Assembly (NCBI GenBank): GCA_031414415.1
Contig: JANNVK010000088.1
Coordinates: 1 to 64,000 of the forward strand
Source: JANNVK01 sp031414415
Lineage (GTDB): Bacteria > Acidobacteriota > Blastocatellia > Pyrinomonadales > Pyrinomonadaceae
Reading direction: 5' to 3'
DNA: 64,000 nucleotides
Below, piece after piece: positions 1 to 9,053 of the stretch (positions are counted from its first letter, which is position 1; the number at the start of each line of letters is the position of its first letter). The position numbers and the translations under genes are program-made. The notes under the pieces were generated by a model. It was not told where the DNA came from. It searched no databases and was given only the letters and a program-made list of their open reading frames with translations.

Positions 1-62
1 CGCTATCGCTCCGTGTTCTGATTTGCACTTTTCACTTTTAGTTTTTCACTATTCACTACTCA

Positions 63-1289
63 CTATCTTCGATAAAACGCTGGCACCGGAATATCTAAAT
101 TCATTCCCCATTGGACTTGTCTCAAGGAATTATTGCTACCTGATTGTCGGATTGACCAGTTGCCAGTTGAGTTATTCCAAGTTGCGATGTCAACTTTTCC
201 GTCTCCGTCGTAGTCGTTTTGGACGGCGATGTCGGTTGATTGTTGCCACGCGATTGTCTGTGTTTGGTTGGTGCTTGAGTTCTTGATGACCCAATTATTC
301 CCGCTTCGAATCGCGTAATCCGCACGTCCGTCGCCGTCATAATCATCTGAAATTGGCTTACTTCCGCTGACTGCTAACTGCTCACCGCTCACCGCTAACT
401 GATTATTGCTGCTGCCATTCGAGTAAAATGTCTTGTTCGAATCTCGCCAAACTCCGATGTCAGCTTTCCCATCACCGTCGTAATCGGCTGGTGCAGGCAA
501 GTCAGTCGCTAAGCCAAACTGTTGCGAATAAAAGGAATTTCCGCTGCCCGATTGCAAGATATACCAAGTCCCATTGTCTGGTCGGAAGACTGCCGCATCC
601 GTTTTTCCATCGCCATCGTAGTCGGCTGGTGCGACTTTATCGCAACCATTCGCCCCAGAAGATTGCGTGCAAACTGCTCCAAATTGGACGGAATAATAAC
701 TGTTATCGGTCGATTTTACAATCCACCAAACGCCAGTCGTCGGTCGATAAATGCTGAAATCTGTCTTGCTATCGCCATCAAAATCCCCCGGAACCGGAAC
801 ATCGCCATTCGTTCCCCATTGTGAAAATGTCTGTGCAGAATTTGGTCCGCCCAACACATAAAATGTCCCATTCGACGGTCGCCAAACCGCTAAATCAGCT
901 GGCGGAGCGGCGTTCGCATTTGCATCTTCCACGGCAACTAGCCGCGAGCCTGCGTACAAAAATTCTTTACTAAGTGTTGGCGTTGTTGTAGTTACAGGAT
1001 TTATAGCGTTCGTTGCGTTTATAGCGTTTGGAGCGTCAGGATTTAAGATGTTAAGAGATTTAGCGGAATTTTCATCCTTCATTCTTCCATCTTCATACTT
1101 GTTGATAAACCCAAAGACCGAAGCCACCAAAAGCGTGACCAACCCAATCGCAAATATCCGCTCCATCTTCCCAAAACTCGCCCAAATGCTCGTGCTTTCT
1201 TTGGTCTTTGACCCGCCCGTCTCGATTAACTCAACAGACTCGATTGACTCAAAAGACTCTACAGACTCGCCCAACTTTTTCTTCAACAT
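63..1289 (-). CDS. Membrane-anchored FG-GAP/VCBS-repeat protein
   Basis: A 408-residue protein. The N-terminus is low-complexity and acidic (Glu-Ser-Phe/Ile-Glu-Ser repeats, residues about 7-22), followed by one hydrophobic segment (about 46-63) that should anchor it in the membrane, then a linker and five or six tandem beta-propeller-type repeats. Each repeat has a calcium-loop motif of the DxDGDGxxD type (for example DYDGDGKTDAAVFRPDNG) followed by a W/Y-rich strand. Such repeats form extracytoplasmic propellers that bind ligands or proteins; the actual role is unknown. A strong ribosome site (GGAAGGAG) precedes ATG 1289. A short in-frame stretch reading QLAVSGEQLAVSG (about residues 295-307) looks like an inserted repeat. 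The family is common in Blastocatellia-type Acidobacteriota (recalled, not searched). Confidence 0.85.
   Translation of the reverse strand: MLKKKLGESVESFESIESVELIETGGSKTKESTSIWASFGKMERIFAIGLVTLLVASVFGFINKYEDGRMKDENSAKSLNILNPDAPNAINATNAINPVTTTTPTLSKEFLYAGSRLVAVEDANANAAPPADLAVWRPSNGTFYVLGGPNSAQTFSQWGTNGDVPVPGDFDGDSKTDFSIYRPTTGVWWIVKSTDNSYYSVQFGAVCTQSSGANGCDKVAPADYDGDGKTDAAVFRPDNGTWYILQSGSGNSFYSQQFGLATDLPAPADYDGDGKADIGVWRDSNKTFYSNGSSNNQLAVSGEQLAVSGSKPISDDYDGDGRADYAIRSGNNWVIKNSSTNQTQTIAWQQSTDIAVQNDYDGDGKVDIATWNNSTGNWSIRQSGSNNSLRQVQWGMNLDIPVPAFYRR
366..402. repeat. Short in-frame repeat insert inside the VCBS gene
   Basis: The units ctgctaactg and ctcaccgctc/accgctaactg alternate here and are translated as a doubled QLAVSG motif that breaks the propeller repeat pattern. 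The window's first 62 bases hold a related-looking run of cac/tcac words (ttcactattcactactcac). Both resemble interspersed low-complexity repeat families seen in other genomes. Confidence 0.5.
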
Positions 1290-1411
1290 ATTTGCTCCTT
1301 CCCAAACTTCCCAAACTTCTTAAACTCGAAAGACTCGATTGACTCAATAGACTCGAAAGACTCGAAAGACTCGATTGACTCGATTGACTCGCCCAACTTT
1401 TTTTTCGACAT
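1283..1411 (-). CDS. Small repeat-encoded ORF (42 aa), duplicate of the VCBS gene start
   Basis: ATG 1411 has the same strong ribosome site (GGAAGGAG, spacing 5) and nearly the same first codons (MSKKKLGES) as the downstream VCBS gene (MLKKKLGES). It then reads a run of ESIESFESFES-type residues and FGKFGKEQIC, and stops at TGA 1285-1283, which overlaps the VCBS start as ATGTTGA. It therefore looks like a tandem duplication of the gene's 5' end, offset by 122 bp, and would be translationally coupled to the VCBS gene. Whether the peptide has a function is unknown. Confidence 0.45.
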   Translation of the reverse strand: MSKKKLGESIESIESFESFESIESIESFEFKKFGKFGKEQIC

Positions 1412-1545
1412 ATTTGCTCCTTCCCAAACTTCCCAAACTTCCCAAACTTCCTAAACTCGAAAGACTCGAAAGACTCGAAAGACTCGACAGACTCGAAAGA
1501 CTCGAAAGACTCGAAAGACTCAAAAGACTCAAAGGACACATACCC
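1290..1545. repeat. 9-bp minisatellite tracts with a duplicated translation start
   Basis: Two kinds of 9-bp units alternate. About nine copies of gactcgaaa lie at 1456-1539, with shorter runs at 1325-1390 and 1230-1265. Runs of cttcccaaa lie at 1301-1320 and 1421-1452. A segment holding the cccaac-tract, start codon, ribosome site and cttcccaaa run occurs twice, about 122 bp apart. Because the unit is 9 bp, copy-number changes keep the reading frame; one minus-strand frame stays open from 1605 to 1249. Confidence 0.85.
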
Positions 1546-1737
1546 CAAACGCAAAAACAGACGACTTTGCAAATTGATTTTTGATTTAGGAGATAAGTAA
1601 TTCATAAAACTTTAAAACTGAGTGTGGGAAAAAGTTAATTTACAATTAGTTATTTGTCAAGTTAAAAATGTGTTTTAAAGGTTTTTAGCGGAACATTCAA
1701 ATAATGTCTTTAAGCAATTAGTTAAATTTTCGAATTT

Positions 1738-3606
1738 TTATTGCTTTCTCGCAACTGGAATTATCTTCATCGTAATTTTTTCTGTTCCTCTCGAAACAAT
1801 TATTTCGTATTCTAAATCTGGCTTTAAATCGGTCAAAACTACTGTGTAATCTGAAACATTTCTGACTTCTTTACCGTTGAGTTTTATAATTTTATCACCG
1901 GCTTTGACACCAGATTTTGCCGCTGGTGAGTTGTCTCTGACGGCTTCAACCAACATTCCATCGTTGCTTTCTCCATAACCCGGAACTGTGCCGAGTGACA
2001 CGCTAAAACCACGCCGACCTTCTCCCATTCCTGAACTTTTTGCAACTGCGTAAGTTGGTCGTTTTGGGTTTTCATCTATCGTTTTGACAATTTTTGAAAC
2101 ATAACTCAATACAGATTTCAAACCTTCAAAATTTATTTTTTCAACTGTGTCGCTCGGTTTATGATAATCTTCGTGTGTGCCAGTGAAGAAAAATAATACC
2201 GGAACTTTTTTGCTGTAAAACGACGAATGATCGCTGGCACCAAAGCCATCTTCGTTGAGCTGAAGATTAAATATTTTGCTGATTCCGAAGCCACTTTTTG
2301 TATCAAAATACATTTCGTTTCGTTTTTTTACAAGTTCATTAAACTCAATCGCGGTGCCAATTCCGCCAACAGTTAATTTATCTTCGCGAAGCCGACCAAC
2401 CATATCCATATTGATCATCGCGACGGTTTTATCAAGCGGAAAGACAGGATTATTAACATAATAATTTGAACCAATTAAACCTTCTTCTTCAGCACCAAAT
2501 GCAATAAAAATTAGAGTTCTCTTATTGTCTCTTGTTTTTGCGGCTTGAATTGCCAATTCTAAAACTGCGGCTGTTCCTGAAGCATTATCGTCTGCTCCGT
2601 GATGAATATCTTTGGAATTAACCGCCAACGAACCTTGTCCGCCGCGTCCGAGATGATCGTAATGTCCACCAATTACAATCGCTTCATTTTTCAAAACAGG
2701 ATCCGTTCCTTCTAAAACCCCGATTACATTATAATCTTGTGTTTTTTTCTTAATTAAATTCACGCTAAATCCTACAAAGCTCTTTGTCAGATTTGTGATT
2801 GATAATTTAATTGCCGATTCCTTTTTTAACGAAAGAAAGCTCTCTATTCCTGCCAAATCAGCTTCATTTCCGCCGAGCATATTTGCGGCGGTATTTCTTG
2901 ACACAACAAAAGTAGGCAATGCGGCTTCACCAAGAGTTTGGTCATACTTTAATTGTGAAAGTTTTTCGTTTTCGAAGTTTGCTTCGCGAGAAATGACCAA
3001 AACGCCTTTTGCACCTTTGTCTTTGGCTATTTTTACTTTTACGTGAACATCCGAAATTCTGAAAAAAGGAGAATTTGGCGTTCCATTTTCTGGTGAACCA
3101 TCAAATATTAAAACGATTTTATCTTTAACATCAATGTCTTTGTAGTCGTCGTATTTTAGTTCGCTTGAGACAATTCCAAAACCTGCAAAAACAACTTCTG
3201 TATCAGAAATTTCAGCGTTTGGAGAAAAACCGACAGGTTTTGCCGGAACCAAATTATTTATTTTGATTCGCTCACCATTGGGCTTTGTTAAATCAAGTCT
3301 AAATTCATTTCCGGTTTTTCCTAATTCAACTCCGGTTACAAACGGGAAAGGTTGGAGAAAACTTCGCTTTCCGTTTGCTGTCTGAAATCCACCTTTTAAC
3401 TTGTTTGAAGCAAAAATATTCGCAATATAACCGGCTGATGTCGTTGCTGTTTTTTCGCCCGCACGACGACCTTCCAAACTATCAGAAGCAAGATAAGTGA
3501 CGTAAGTTTTAAGACGTTTTAGAGTTAAATCTTTTTGTGCTATTTGTGCGTTTGCCGCAAAAACAGACAAAATAATTATCAATAAAACAAAAAATTGCTT
3601 TTTCAT
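1738..3606 (-). CDS. M28-family zinc aminopeptidase with PDZ domain
   Basis: A 622-aa exported peptidase: signal peptide (residues 1-20, ending ANAQ), a protease-associated-type insert (about 130-270), an M28 catalytic domain and a C-terminal PDZ domain (about 535-620). The zinc ligands and catalytic residues are visible as GGHYDHLG, HHGADDNASG, AFGAEEEGL, NMDMVGR and HEDYHKPSDT, the usual H-D-E-D-H pattern of the family. It would remove N-terminal residues from peptides in the periplasm or outside the cell. The start has a GAGGT ribosome site just upstream. It is followed by a PD40 protein on the same strand with a 33-bp gap. Substrate is not predictable. Confidence 0.9.
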   Translation of the reverse strand: MKKQFFVLLIIILSVFAANAQIAQKDLTLKRLKTYVTYLASDSLEGRRAGEKTATTSAGYIANIFASNKLKGGFQTANGKRSFLQPFPFVTGVELGKTGNEFRLDLTKPNGERIKINNLVPAKPVGFSPNAEISDTEVVFAGFGIVSSELKYDDYKDIDVKDKIVLIFDGSPENGTPNSPFFRISDVHVKVKIAKDKGAKGVLVISREANFENEKLSQLKYDQTLGEAALPTFVVSRNTAANMLGGNEADLAGIESFLSLKKESAIKLSITNLTKSFVGFSVNLIKKKTQDYNVIGVLEGTDPVLKNEAIVIGGHYDHLGRGGQGSLAVNSKDIHHGADDNASGTAAVLELAIQAAKTRDNKRTLIFIAFGAEEEGLIGSNYYVNNPVFPLDKTVAMINMDMVGRLREDKLTVGGIGTAIEFNELVKKRNEMYFDTKSGFGISKIFNLQLNEDGFGASDHSSFYSKKVPVLFFFTGTHEDYHKPSDTVEKINFEGLKSVLSYVSKIVKTIDENPKRPTYAVAKSSGMGEGRRGFSVSLGTVPGYGESNDGMLVEAVRDNSPAAKSGVKAGDKIIKLNGKEVRNVSDYTVVLTDLKPDLEYEIIVSRGTEKITMKIIPVARKQ

Positions 3607-3639
3607 AAACCTCGTTTACAATTTATACTTTTAGATAAA

Positions 3640-4746
3640 TTATTCTTTCCAATCTGCGATAAAAACATTGGTGTCGCCTGATGTTGCAGCATTTCTATTT
3701 GATGCAAAAACTAATTTTTTTCCATCAGGAGAAAACATCGGAAAACCATCAAATGTTTCGTTGTAAGTAACTCTTTCAATTCCTGTTCCGTCAATATTTA
3801 TCAAAGCTAAATCAAAATTACGCTTGCGTTTATCTTCAGCAAAATAATTAGTGCAAAAAATAATTTTCTTGCCGTTTGGCGTAAAATAAGGTGCAAAACT
3901 TGCTGCTTTTAAATCAGTACTTTGTTTTTTGTCAGAGCCATCAGCGTTCATTGTCCAAACTTCAAAAACAGTCGGTTCAATCAAATTTTCAGAAAGCCGA
4001 AGTTTGTATCTCGCAATTTCAGCTTCAGTTTTTGGGTGAAATGCCCGATAAACAATCTTTTTGCTGTCCGGAGAGAAAAATGCACCGCCATCATAGCCTA
4101 ACTCATTTGTTAAACGTTTGACGTTTTTACCGTTTTTGTCCATCACATACAAATCCAAATCTCCATCACGCATTGATGTGAAAATGATTTTTTTGCCGTT
4201 CGGTGAAACAGTTGCTTCGGCATCATAACCATTAGTATTTGTCATCGGTTTGATGTTTTTACCGGTTGCGTCCGCCTCAAAAATGTCAAAATCTGGATAG
4301 ATTGCCCAAACATATCCTTTCGAAAAATCTGCAGGCGGTGGGCAATTTTTGTTTCCGAGATGAGTTGAACCATAAACAACTTTTTTGTCACCTTTTTTAA
4401 AATAAGAGCAAGTTGTTCGCCCTTCGCCGTTTGAAACCTGTGTGACATTTGAACCATCAATGTTCATCGTGTAAATTCGATCACAACCATTTCCATCACG
4501 TTTTGACTGAAAAACTAATTTTTTACCGTCAAAAGAAAAATAGGCTTCGGCATTTTCTCCGCCAAATGATAACTGCTTGACATTACTAAAATATTTTTCA
4601 CTTGGTAACTGAAGTTTGTCATCTGAAAACGAACTAAAAATTGATTTATTCTCAAATAATCCAAGTTCGGTTTCGAACGAATCGCAGGCAAAAATACTTA
4701 TTGCAAAAGACAATAAAATAACATTTAAAAATATAAATACTTTCAT
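3640..4746 (-). CDS. PD40/TolB-like beta-propeller protein, probable lipoprotein
   Basis: About 368 aa. A hydrophobic N-terminus ends in SIFAC, a possible though non-ideal lipobox, so it may be a lipoprotein. The remainder is tandem WD40-like PD40 repeats, each with the pattern FSPDGKKLVFxSxRxGxxDLYxxxxDG (for example at about residues 70, 190 and 345). Such propellers report or bind in the periplasm (TolB relatives), but there is no TolB N-domain and no pal gene nearby, so this is not TolB itself. I prefer ATG 4746 over the TTG at 4755 because MKVFIFLNVILLS gives a clean signal peptide. Confidence 0.8.
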   Translation of the reverse strand: MKVFIFLNVILLSFAISIFACDSFETELGLFENKSIFSSFSDDKLQLPSEKYFSNVKQLSFGGENAEAYFSFDGKKLVFQSKRDGNGCDRIYTMNIDGSNVTQVSNGEGRTTCSYFKKGDKKVVYGSTHLGNKNCPPPADFSKGYVWAIYPDFDIFEADATGKNIKPMTNTNGYDAEATVSPNGKKIIFTSMRDGDLDLYVMDKNGKNVKRLTNELGYDGGAFFSPDSKKIVYRAFHPKTEAEIARYKLRLSENLIEPTVFEVWTMNADGSDKKQSTDLKAASFAPYFTPNGKKIIFCTNYFAEDKRKRNFDLALINIDGTGIERVTYNETFDGFPMFSPDGKKLVFASNRNAATSGDTNVFIADWKE

Positions 4747-4842
4747 AATAACCAAATAATAACACTAATTTTTCGATAATTTGAGTTCAGGATAATTAGA
4801 AAACTGAATAAATTAAGCTCTTTAAACTAATTTTGTTTTTTT

Positions 4843-5940
4843 TCAATTTTCTTTCGAAAATTTTGTCATAAATTCCACTAGTTTTTCAACGCCTTCGATT
4901 GGGAAAGCATTGTAAATTGAGGCTCGAATTCCACCAACACTGCGATGACCACGCAAGCCATCAAAACCTCGATCAGTTGCCTCATTGCAAAATTTATTTT
5001 CTAATTCTGCGTTTGGAAGACGGAATGTAACGTTCATCAGCGATCTTGCGTCAATGTCTGCATGTCCAGTAAAATATTCTCTGCTTTTGTCAATTGCGTT
5101 ATAAAGAACTGCTGCTTTTTTTTGATTTATTTTCTCGATTTCAGTAATTCCACCAATATTTTTCAGCCATTTACAGACCAAATCTACTAAATAAATTCCC
5201 CAAGTATTTGGTGTGTTGAGCAAAGATTTATTTTCGGCAAATTTATTATAATCAAGCATCGAATGTTGTTTTTTACTGGCTTTTTCAAGAAATTCATCGC
5301 GAATAATAACAACTGTTATCCCGCTTGGTCCGATATTTTTTTGAGCTCCGGCATATATTAGAGAATATTTCGAAACGTCTATCTTTTTCGATAAAATGTT
5401 TGAAGAAGCATCACAAACTACTGGAATTTCTTCACCTTCCAAATCATACTTAAATTCAACGCCTTCAATAGTTTCATTAGATGTGTAATGAACATATTTA
5501 GCATCTTTTGAAAAATTTATTTCTGTTTGTTGTGGAACTGTTTTGTAACCATTTTTTATTGAAGAATAAACTTCTTTTGCGTTTCCGCAACGCTTTGCTT
5601 CAACTAATGCTTTTTCTCCCCAAGCTCCGGTGACGATATAATCAGCGGTTTCATTTTGAGCTAAAAAATTCATTGGAATCATCGAAAATTGAAGACTCGC
5701 ACCACCTTGGAGAAATAAAATTTGATAATTTTGCGGAACATTTAATAAGTCACGAATTCCATTTTGAGCAGATTCATTGATTGCAGTAAAAACCTCAGTC
5801 CGATGACTAATTTCCATCACTGACATTCCGATATTCTTTCCTAAATATTGCAAAGAAAGCATTTCTTCTTGAGCCTTTTTCAAAACTTCTTTAGGCATAA
5901 TCGCCGGACCGGCACTAAAGTTATAAATTTGCTTACTCAT
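4843..5940 (-). CDS. serC: Phosphoserine aminotransferase
   Basis: A 365-aa fold-type-I PLP enzyme that converts 3-phosphohydroxypyruvate plus glutamate to phosphoserine (serine pathway; also used for pyridoxine synthesis). It opens with the characteristic YNFSAGPAIMPKEVL. The PLP-lysine region reads YSLIYAGAQKNIGPSG, and the C-terminus has the family motif GLRGHRSVGGIRASIYNAFP. Length is normal. It stands alone upstream of the PD40 gene and is separated from dnaN by a terminator. Confidence 0.97.
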   Translation of the reverse strand: MSKQIYNFSAGPAIMPKEVLKKAQEEMLSLQYLGKNIGMSVMEISHRTEVFTAINESAQNGIRDLLNVPQNYQILFLQGGASLQFSMIPMNFLAQNETADYIVTGAWGEKALVEAKRCGNAKEVYSSIKNGYKTVPQQTEINFSKDAKYVHYTSNETIEGVEFKYDLEGEEIPVVCDASSNILSKKIDVSKYSLIYAGAQKNIGPSGITVVIIRDEFLEKASKKQHSMLDYNKFAENKSLLNTPNTWGIYLVDLVCKWLKNIGGITEIEKINQKKAAVLYNAIDKSREYFTGHADIDARSLMNVTFRLPNAELENKFCNEATDRGFDGLRGHRSVGGIRASIYNAFPIEGVEKLVEFMTKFSKEN

Positions 5941-5985
5941 AAAAATTATAGATTATCACATAAAATTCAATTATTCTTTTAACAA

Positions 5986-6018
5986 AAAAGCGGTTCGAAA
6001 TTAATCAAACCGCTTTTA
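5986..6018 (-). terminator. Rho-independent terminator after dnaN
   Basis: AAAAGCGGTT and AACCGCTTTT form a perfect stem flanked by A and T runs, lying between the dnaN stop and serC, so it can end transcripts from either side. Confidence 0.8.
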
Positions 6019-6040
6019 AAATCAGCTAAAAAATAAATTC

Positions 6041-7204
6041 TCATATTCTCAAAGGCATTACAATATATTTGTAATCATATCCAGAATCTCCGTCTGGACG
6101 AAGTAAGGTTTGAGCATTTCCATCTTTAAAATCAAAAGCAAGTCTTGCTCTGCCATCTTTTACGCGAACTGTTTCACCTTCAGATTCCTGAACAGATTCT
6201 TCAGTTTCATTCGCACCAATAACTCCTAAAAACTCTTGTAAATATTGTGCATTAAATCCAATTTCAACTTCCTCACCTGAGTATTCAGCTTGAATAACCT
6301 CATTTGCTTCGCCTTCTTCGCTCGAATTTGCACCAATTTCAATTTCACCTTCTTTAATTTTTAGACGCACAGAACGTGTCCGTTCATCTGCCATCAAAGC
6401 TACGCGACGGATTGCATTGCGTATTTCTTCAGTATCGCAAGTTGCGGTTTTGTCGTTCCCTTTCGGAATTACCATTTCGTAATTTGGGAATGTTCCGGTA
6501 AGTTTTCGTGTGATTAAAAGTCTGCCATCAACTTCGAAATATATATGATTTGTATCTTCACCAAAGCTAATCTCTGACTGACTATCACGAGAAATTTTGG
6601 TCAATTCATTGAGTGCTTTTTTAGGAATTAAAACATCAATATTTCCATCTGTTTCTTCTTGTTTTTCGATAAAAGCAAGTCGGTGTCCGTCAGTCGTCAC
6701 CATTTTTACTGAACCATCTCCGACCATAAATTTTGCTCCTGAAAGCGTGAATCGTGACTGTTCATTCGTAATTGCAAAACTTGTGTGTTGAATAAAATAG
6801 TTTACCGTTTTTGCCGATAATTTCATTGGAGCAGATTTGAAACTCGGCACTTCCGGAAAATTTTCACGAGAAACACCTGCGAGACGGAATTTTGATTTTC
6901 CACTACTAAGTTTCACCCATTCGTTTTCATCTTTTGTAAAATGAATATCTTTATTTTCGAGAAGACGAACAATATCAAACAATTTTCTCGCTTGAACACA
7001 CATCGAACCAGGTTTGATAATTTCAGCTGATGCCTCGCAGCGAATTGTAACATCTAAATCTGTGCCGACAATTCTGATTTTTCCTTCTCCAATTGATTCA
7101 ATCAAAATATTTGATAATACCGGAATTGTGCTTTTTTTCTCAACAATTCCTTGAACAAATCCTAATTCTTCTTTTAAAGCACTTTGATTAATTATAAATT
7201 CCAT
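6041..7204 (-). CDS. dnaN: DNA polymerase III sliding clamp (beta subunit)
   Basis: A 387-aa ring-forming clamp that tethers DNA polymerase III. Three repeated clamp domains are visible. Family motifs include GIVEKKSTIPVLSNILIES near the N-terminus, TDGHRLAF, LTGTFPNYE and the C-terminal YIVMPLRI. An AGGAG ribosome site sits 7 nt before ATG 7204. It follows dnaA on the same strand, with the presumed origin between them. Confidence 0.98.
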   Translation of the reverse strand: MEFIINQSALKEELGFVQGIVEKKSTIPVLSNILIESIGEGKIRIVGTDLDVTIRCEASAEIIKPGSMCVQARKLFDIVRLLENKDIHFTKDENEWVKLSSGKSKFRLAGVSRENFPEVPSFKSAPMKLSAKTVNYFIQHTSFAITNEQSRFTLSGAKFMVGDGSVKMVTTDGHRLAFIEKQEETDGNIDVLIPKKALNELTKISRDSQSEISFGEDTNHIYFEVDGRLLITRKLTGTFPNYEMVIPKGNDKTATCDTEEIRNAIRRVALMADERTRSVRLKIKEGEIEIGANSSEEGEANEVIQAEYSGEEVEIGFNAQYLQEFLGVIGANETEESVQESEGETVRVKDGRARLAFDFKDGNAQTLLRPDGDSGYDYKYIVMPLRI

Positions 7205-7607
7205 TTCTTGCTCCTAAAATACCAAACTTAAAATTTGGTATATTTCTATTTTGCTTGCTTCTTAAATGTGTCGCCTTTTACTACTTAATAATAATATAAA
7301 ATATATATATTTAGAATAGTAGTAGTAATAGGTCTTGTGGAAAAGTAGTAAAACCTACTTAACTGTTGTCATATTTAACTTTCCATCTCCACAACCGTTG
7401 TGGAAAAATCTGTTGAAAACTTTTTATCTGTGGATAAATTTAAAGCATTTTATTTTTATAAACTTTTCCACAATCAACTTCTTATTTTCATTGTGGAAAA
7501 GTGGAAAACAGTTATCAAATTTTCAAAACTACTGAACAAAAACATTAAATCAAGAAAAATTGTCTGTGAATTTATTGTTAATGTAAAATATCAAAAAATG
7601 TGTCTAA
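7205..7607. other. oriC: Candidate chromosomal origin (oriC) between dnaA and dnaN
   Basis: No gene fits this 400-bp gap. It holds DnaA-box-like nonamers: TGTGGAAAA at 7336-7344, 7399-7407 and 7492-7500, TGTGGATAA (perfect box) at 7429-7437 and TTTTCCACA at 7464-7472, with another in the dnaA 3' end at 7646-7654. Next to the leftmost box, read 3' to 5', is GAT AAT GAT GAT GAT (tagtagtaatag, 7320-7331). This matches the DnaA-trio element of the bacterial basal unwinding system, and it runs into an almost pure A/T tract (7284-7319). This order of box, trio and AT-rich tract is what is expected of an unwinding site. Confidence 0.8.
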
Positions 7608-9008
7608 CTAACTGCAAAGATTGTCTATTAACTCGCTTACTGTTCTGTGGAAAACTCTATCGTCCTTAATTAGGGAATCAATTTTACCGACAGAGTGCAT
7701 AACTGTTGTGTGGTGTTTGCCACCAAACTCTTTTCCAATTTCCGGAAAGCTATGTTTTGTTAGTCTTTTGCAGAGATACATTGCAACTTGCCTTGGAACT
7801 GCAATTTGTCTGGCGTTATTTTTTGATTTCAATACTTCGACGGAAATTTTATATTGTCCGGCAACCATTTTTGAAATCTTTTCCATTGTTAAGCCTTCAG
7901 ATTGACTGTTATCAATCACATTTTTCATTGCATCTTGTGCCAACATTTTAGAAATTGGCAACCCACGCAAAGAAGAAATAGCAACAAGCCGAACAAGTGA
8001 ACCTTCAAGTTCTCTAATATTACTTCTTACTTTACTTGCTATAAAAAATGCGACATCATCCGGCAAATTAACACCGTCTAAATCAGCTTTTCTCTTTAAA
8101 ATTGCAACTTTTGTTTCTAAATCAGGTGGCTCAATGTCCGCAATAAGTCCCCATTCGAAACGAGAATTTAATCTCTCAGTTATCATTGGAATTTCTCTCG
8201 GCGGACAATCTGCTGTGATAACTATTTGTTTTTGATCGTTATGGAGTGTGTTAAATGTATGAAAAAACTCTTCTTGAGTTCTTTCTTTTCCAGCCATAAA
8301 CTGAACATCATCCATCAAAAGAACATCAATTGAACGATATTTGTCACGAAAATTTTGAGTTTTGTCATAACGAATTGAGTTAATTAACTCGTTCATAAAC
8401 TTTTCGGCGGACATATATCCAACCCGTAAATGTTTATTTCTTTCTTTGATAGAATGCCCAATTGCCTGCATCAGATGTGTTTTTCCAAGACCGACTCCAC
8501 CATATATAAATAATGGATTGTATGTTGTTCCGGGCGATTCAGCAGCACCAAGGCACGCCGCATGAGCAAATTGATTACTTGCACCTACGACAAAAGTGTC
8601 AAACTTGTATTTTGGGCTTAAAGAACTTTCAATTGGCTCAAGATCAATAAAATTTGAAGTTTTGTTAATAACTGAAGAAGGTTTTGTGTTTGTAAAAGTA
8701 TCAAAAGCATCGTCAGAGTCGTTTTCATCTAAATAATTATCGGGTTTATTTTCGACAATTTTCCACTTAAGACTATAATTTGGAAGATTTAAATCTCTAA
8801 AAGTTTGAGCAATTAATTCTTTATAATAAGTAAGAATCCAACTCCGATTAATTTCACTAGCGACTAAAAGTAAAGTTTTTTCGTTTTCATCACAACTCTC
8901 AAATTTGACAGGCAAAAACCACGAGTCAAAGATTTGTTTATTCAATCTTTTCTCGACAGAAGCAAGAACGCTTCCCCAAACATTTTGGTCTTCGACAAAC
9001 GCAGTCAT
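7608..9008 (-). CDS. dnaA: Chromosomal replication initiator DnaA
   Basis: About 466 aa from ATG 9008. Domain I (WGSVLASVEKRLNKQIFDSWF) is at the N-terminus, followed by an acidic linker. The AAA+ domain has Walker A GGVGLGKTHLMQAIG and Walker B VLLMDDVQF. The C-terminal DNA-binding domain IV has the signature GKEFGGKHHTTVMHSV. A GTG at 9053 would add 15 residues (MNFTRLGFYHSKYRD) that do not look like domain I, so I prefer 9008, although no strong ribosome site is visible there. DnaA-box clusters on both sides suggest autoregulation and origin function. Confidence 0.97.
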   Translation of the reverse strand: MTAFVEDQNVWGSVLASVEKRLNKQIFDSWFLPVKFESCDENEKTLLLVASEINRSWILTYYKELIAQTFRDLNLPNYSLKWKIVENKPDNYLDENDSDDAFDTFTNTKPSSVINKTSNFIDLEPIESSLSPKYKFDTFVVGASNQFAHAACLGAAESPGTTYNPLFIYGGVGLGKTHLMQAIGHSIKERNKHLRVGYMSAEKFMNELINSIRYDKTQNFRDKYRSIDVLLMDDVQFMAGKERTQEEFFHTFNTLHNDQKQIVITADCPPREIPMITERLNSRFEWGLIADIEPPDLETKVAILKRKADLDGVNLPDDVAFFIASKVRSNIRELEGSLVRLVAISSLRGLPISKMLAQDAMKNVIDNSQSEGLTMEKISKMVAGQYKISVEVLKSKNNARQIAVPRQVAMYLCKRLTKHSFPEIGKEFGGKHHTTVMHSVGKIDSLIKDDRVFHRTVSELIDNLCS

Positions 9009-9053
9009 ATCTCTATATTTGCTGTGGTAAAATCCTAGTCGTGTAAAATTCAC

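Noticed and set aside
1344..1605. Longer repeat-encoded ORFs in other frames on the minus strand and their mirror on the plus strand
   Set aside because: They are open only because 9-bp repeats avoid stops; none has a ribosome site except the start at 1411.
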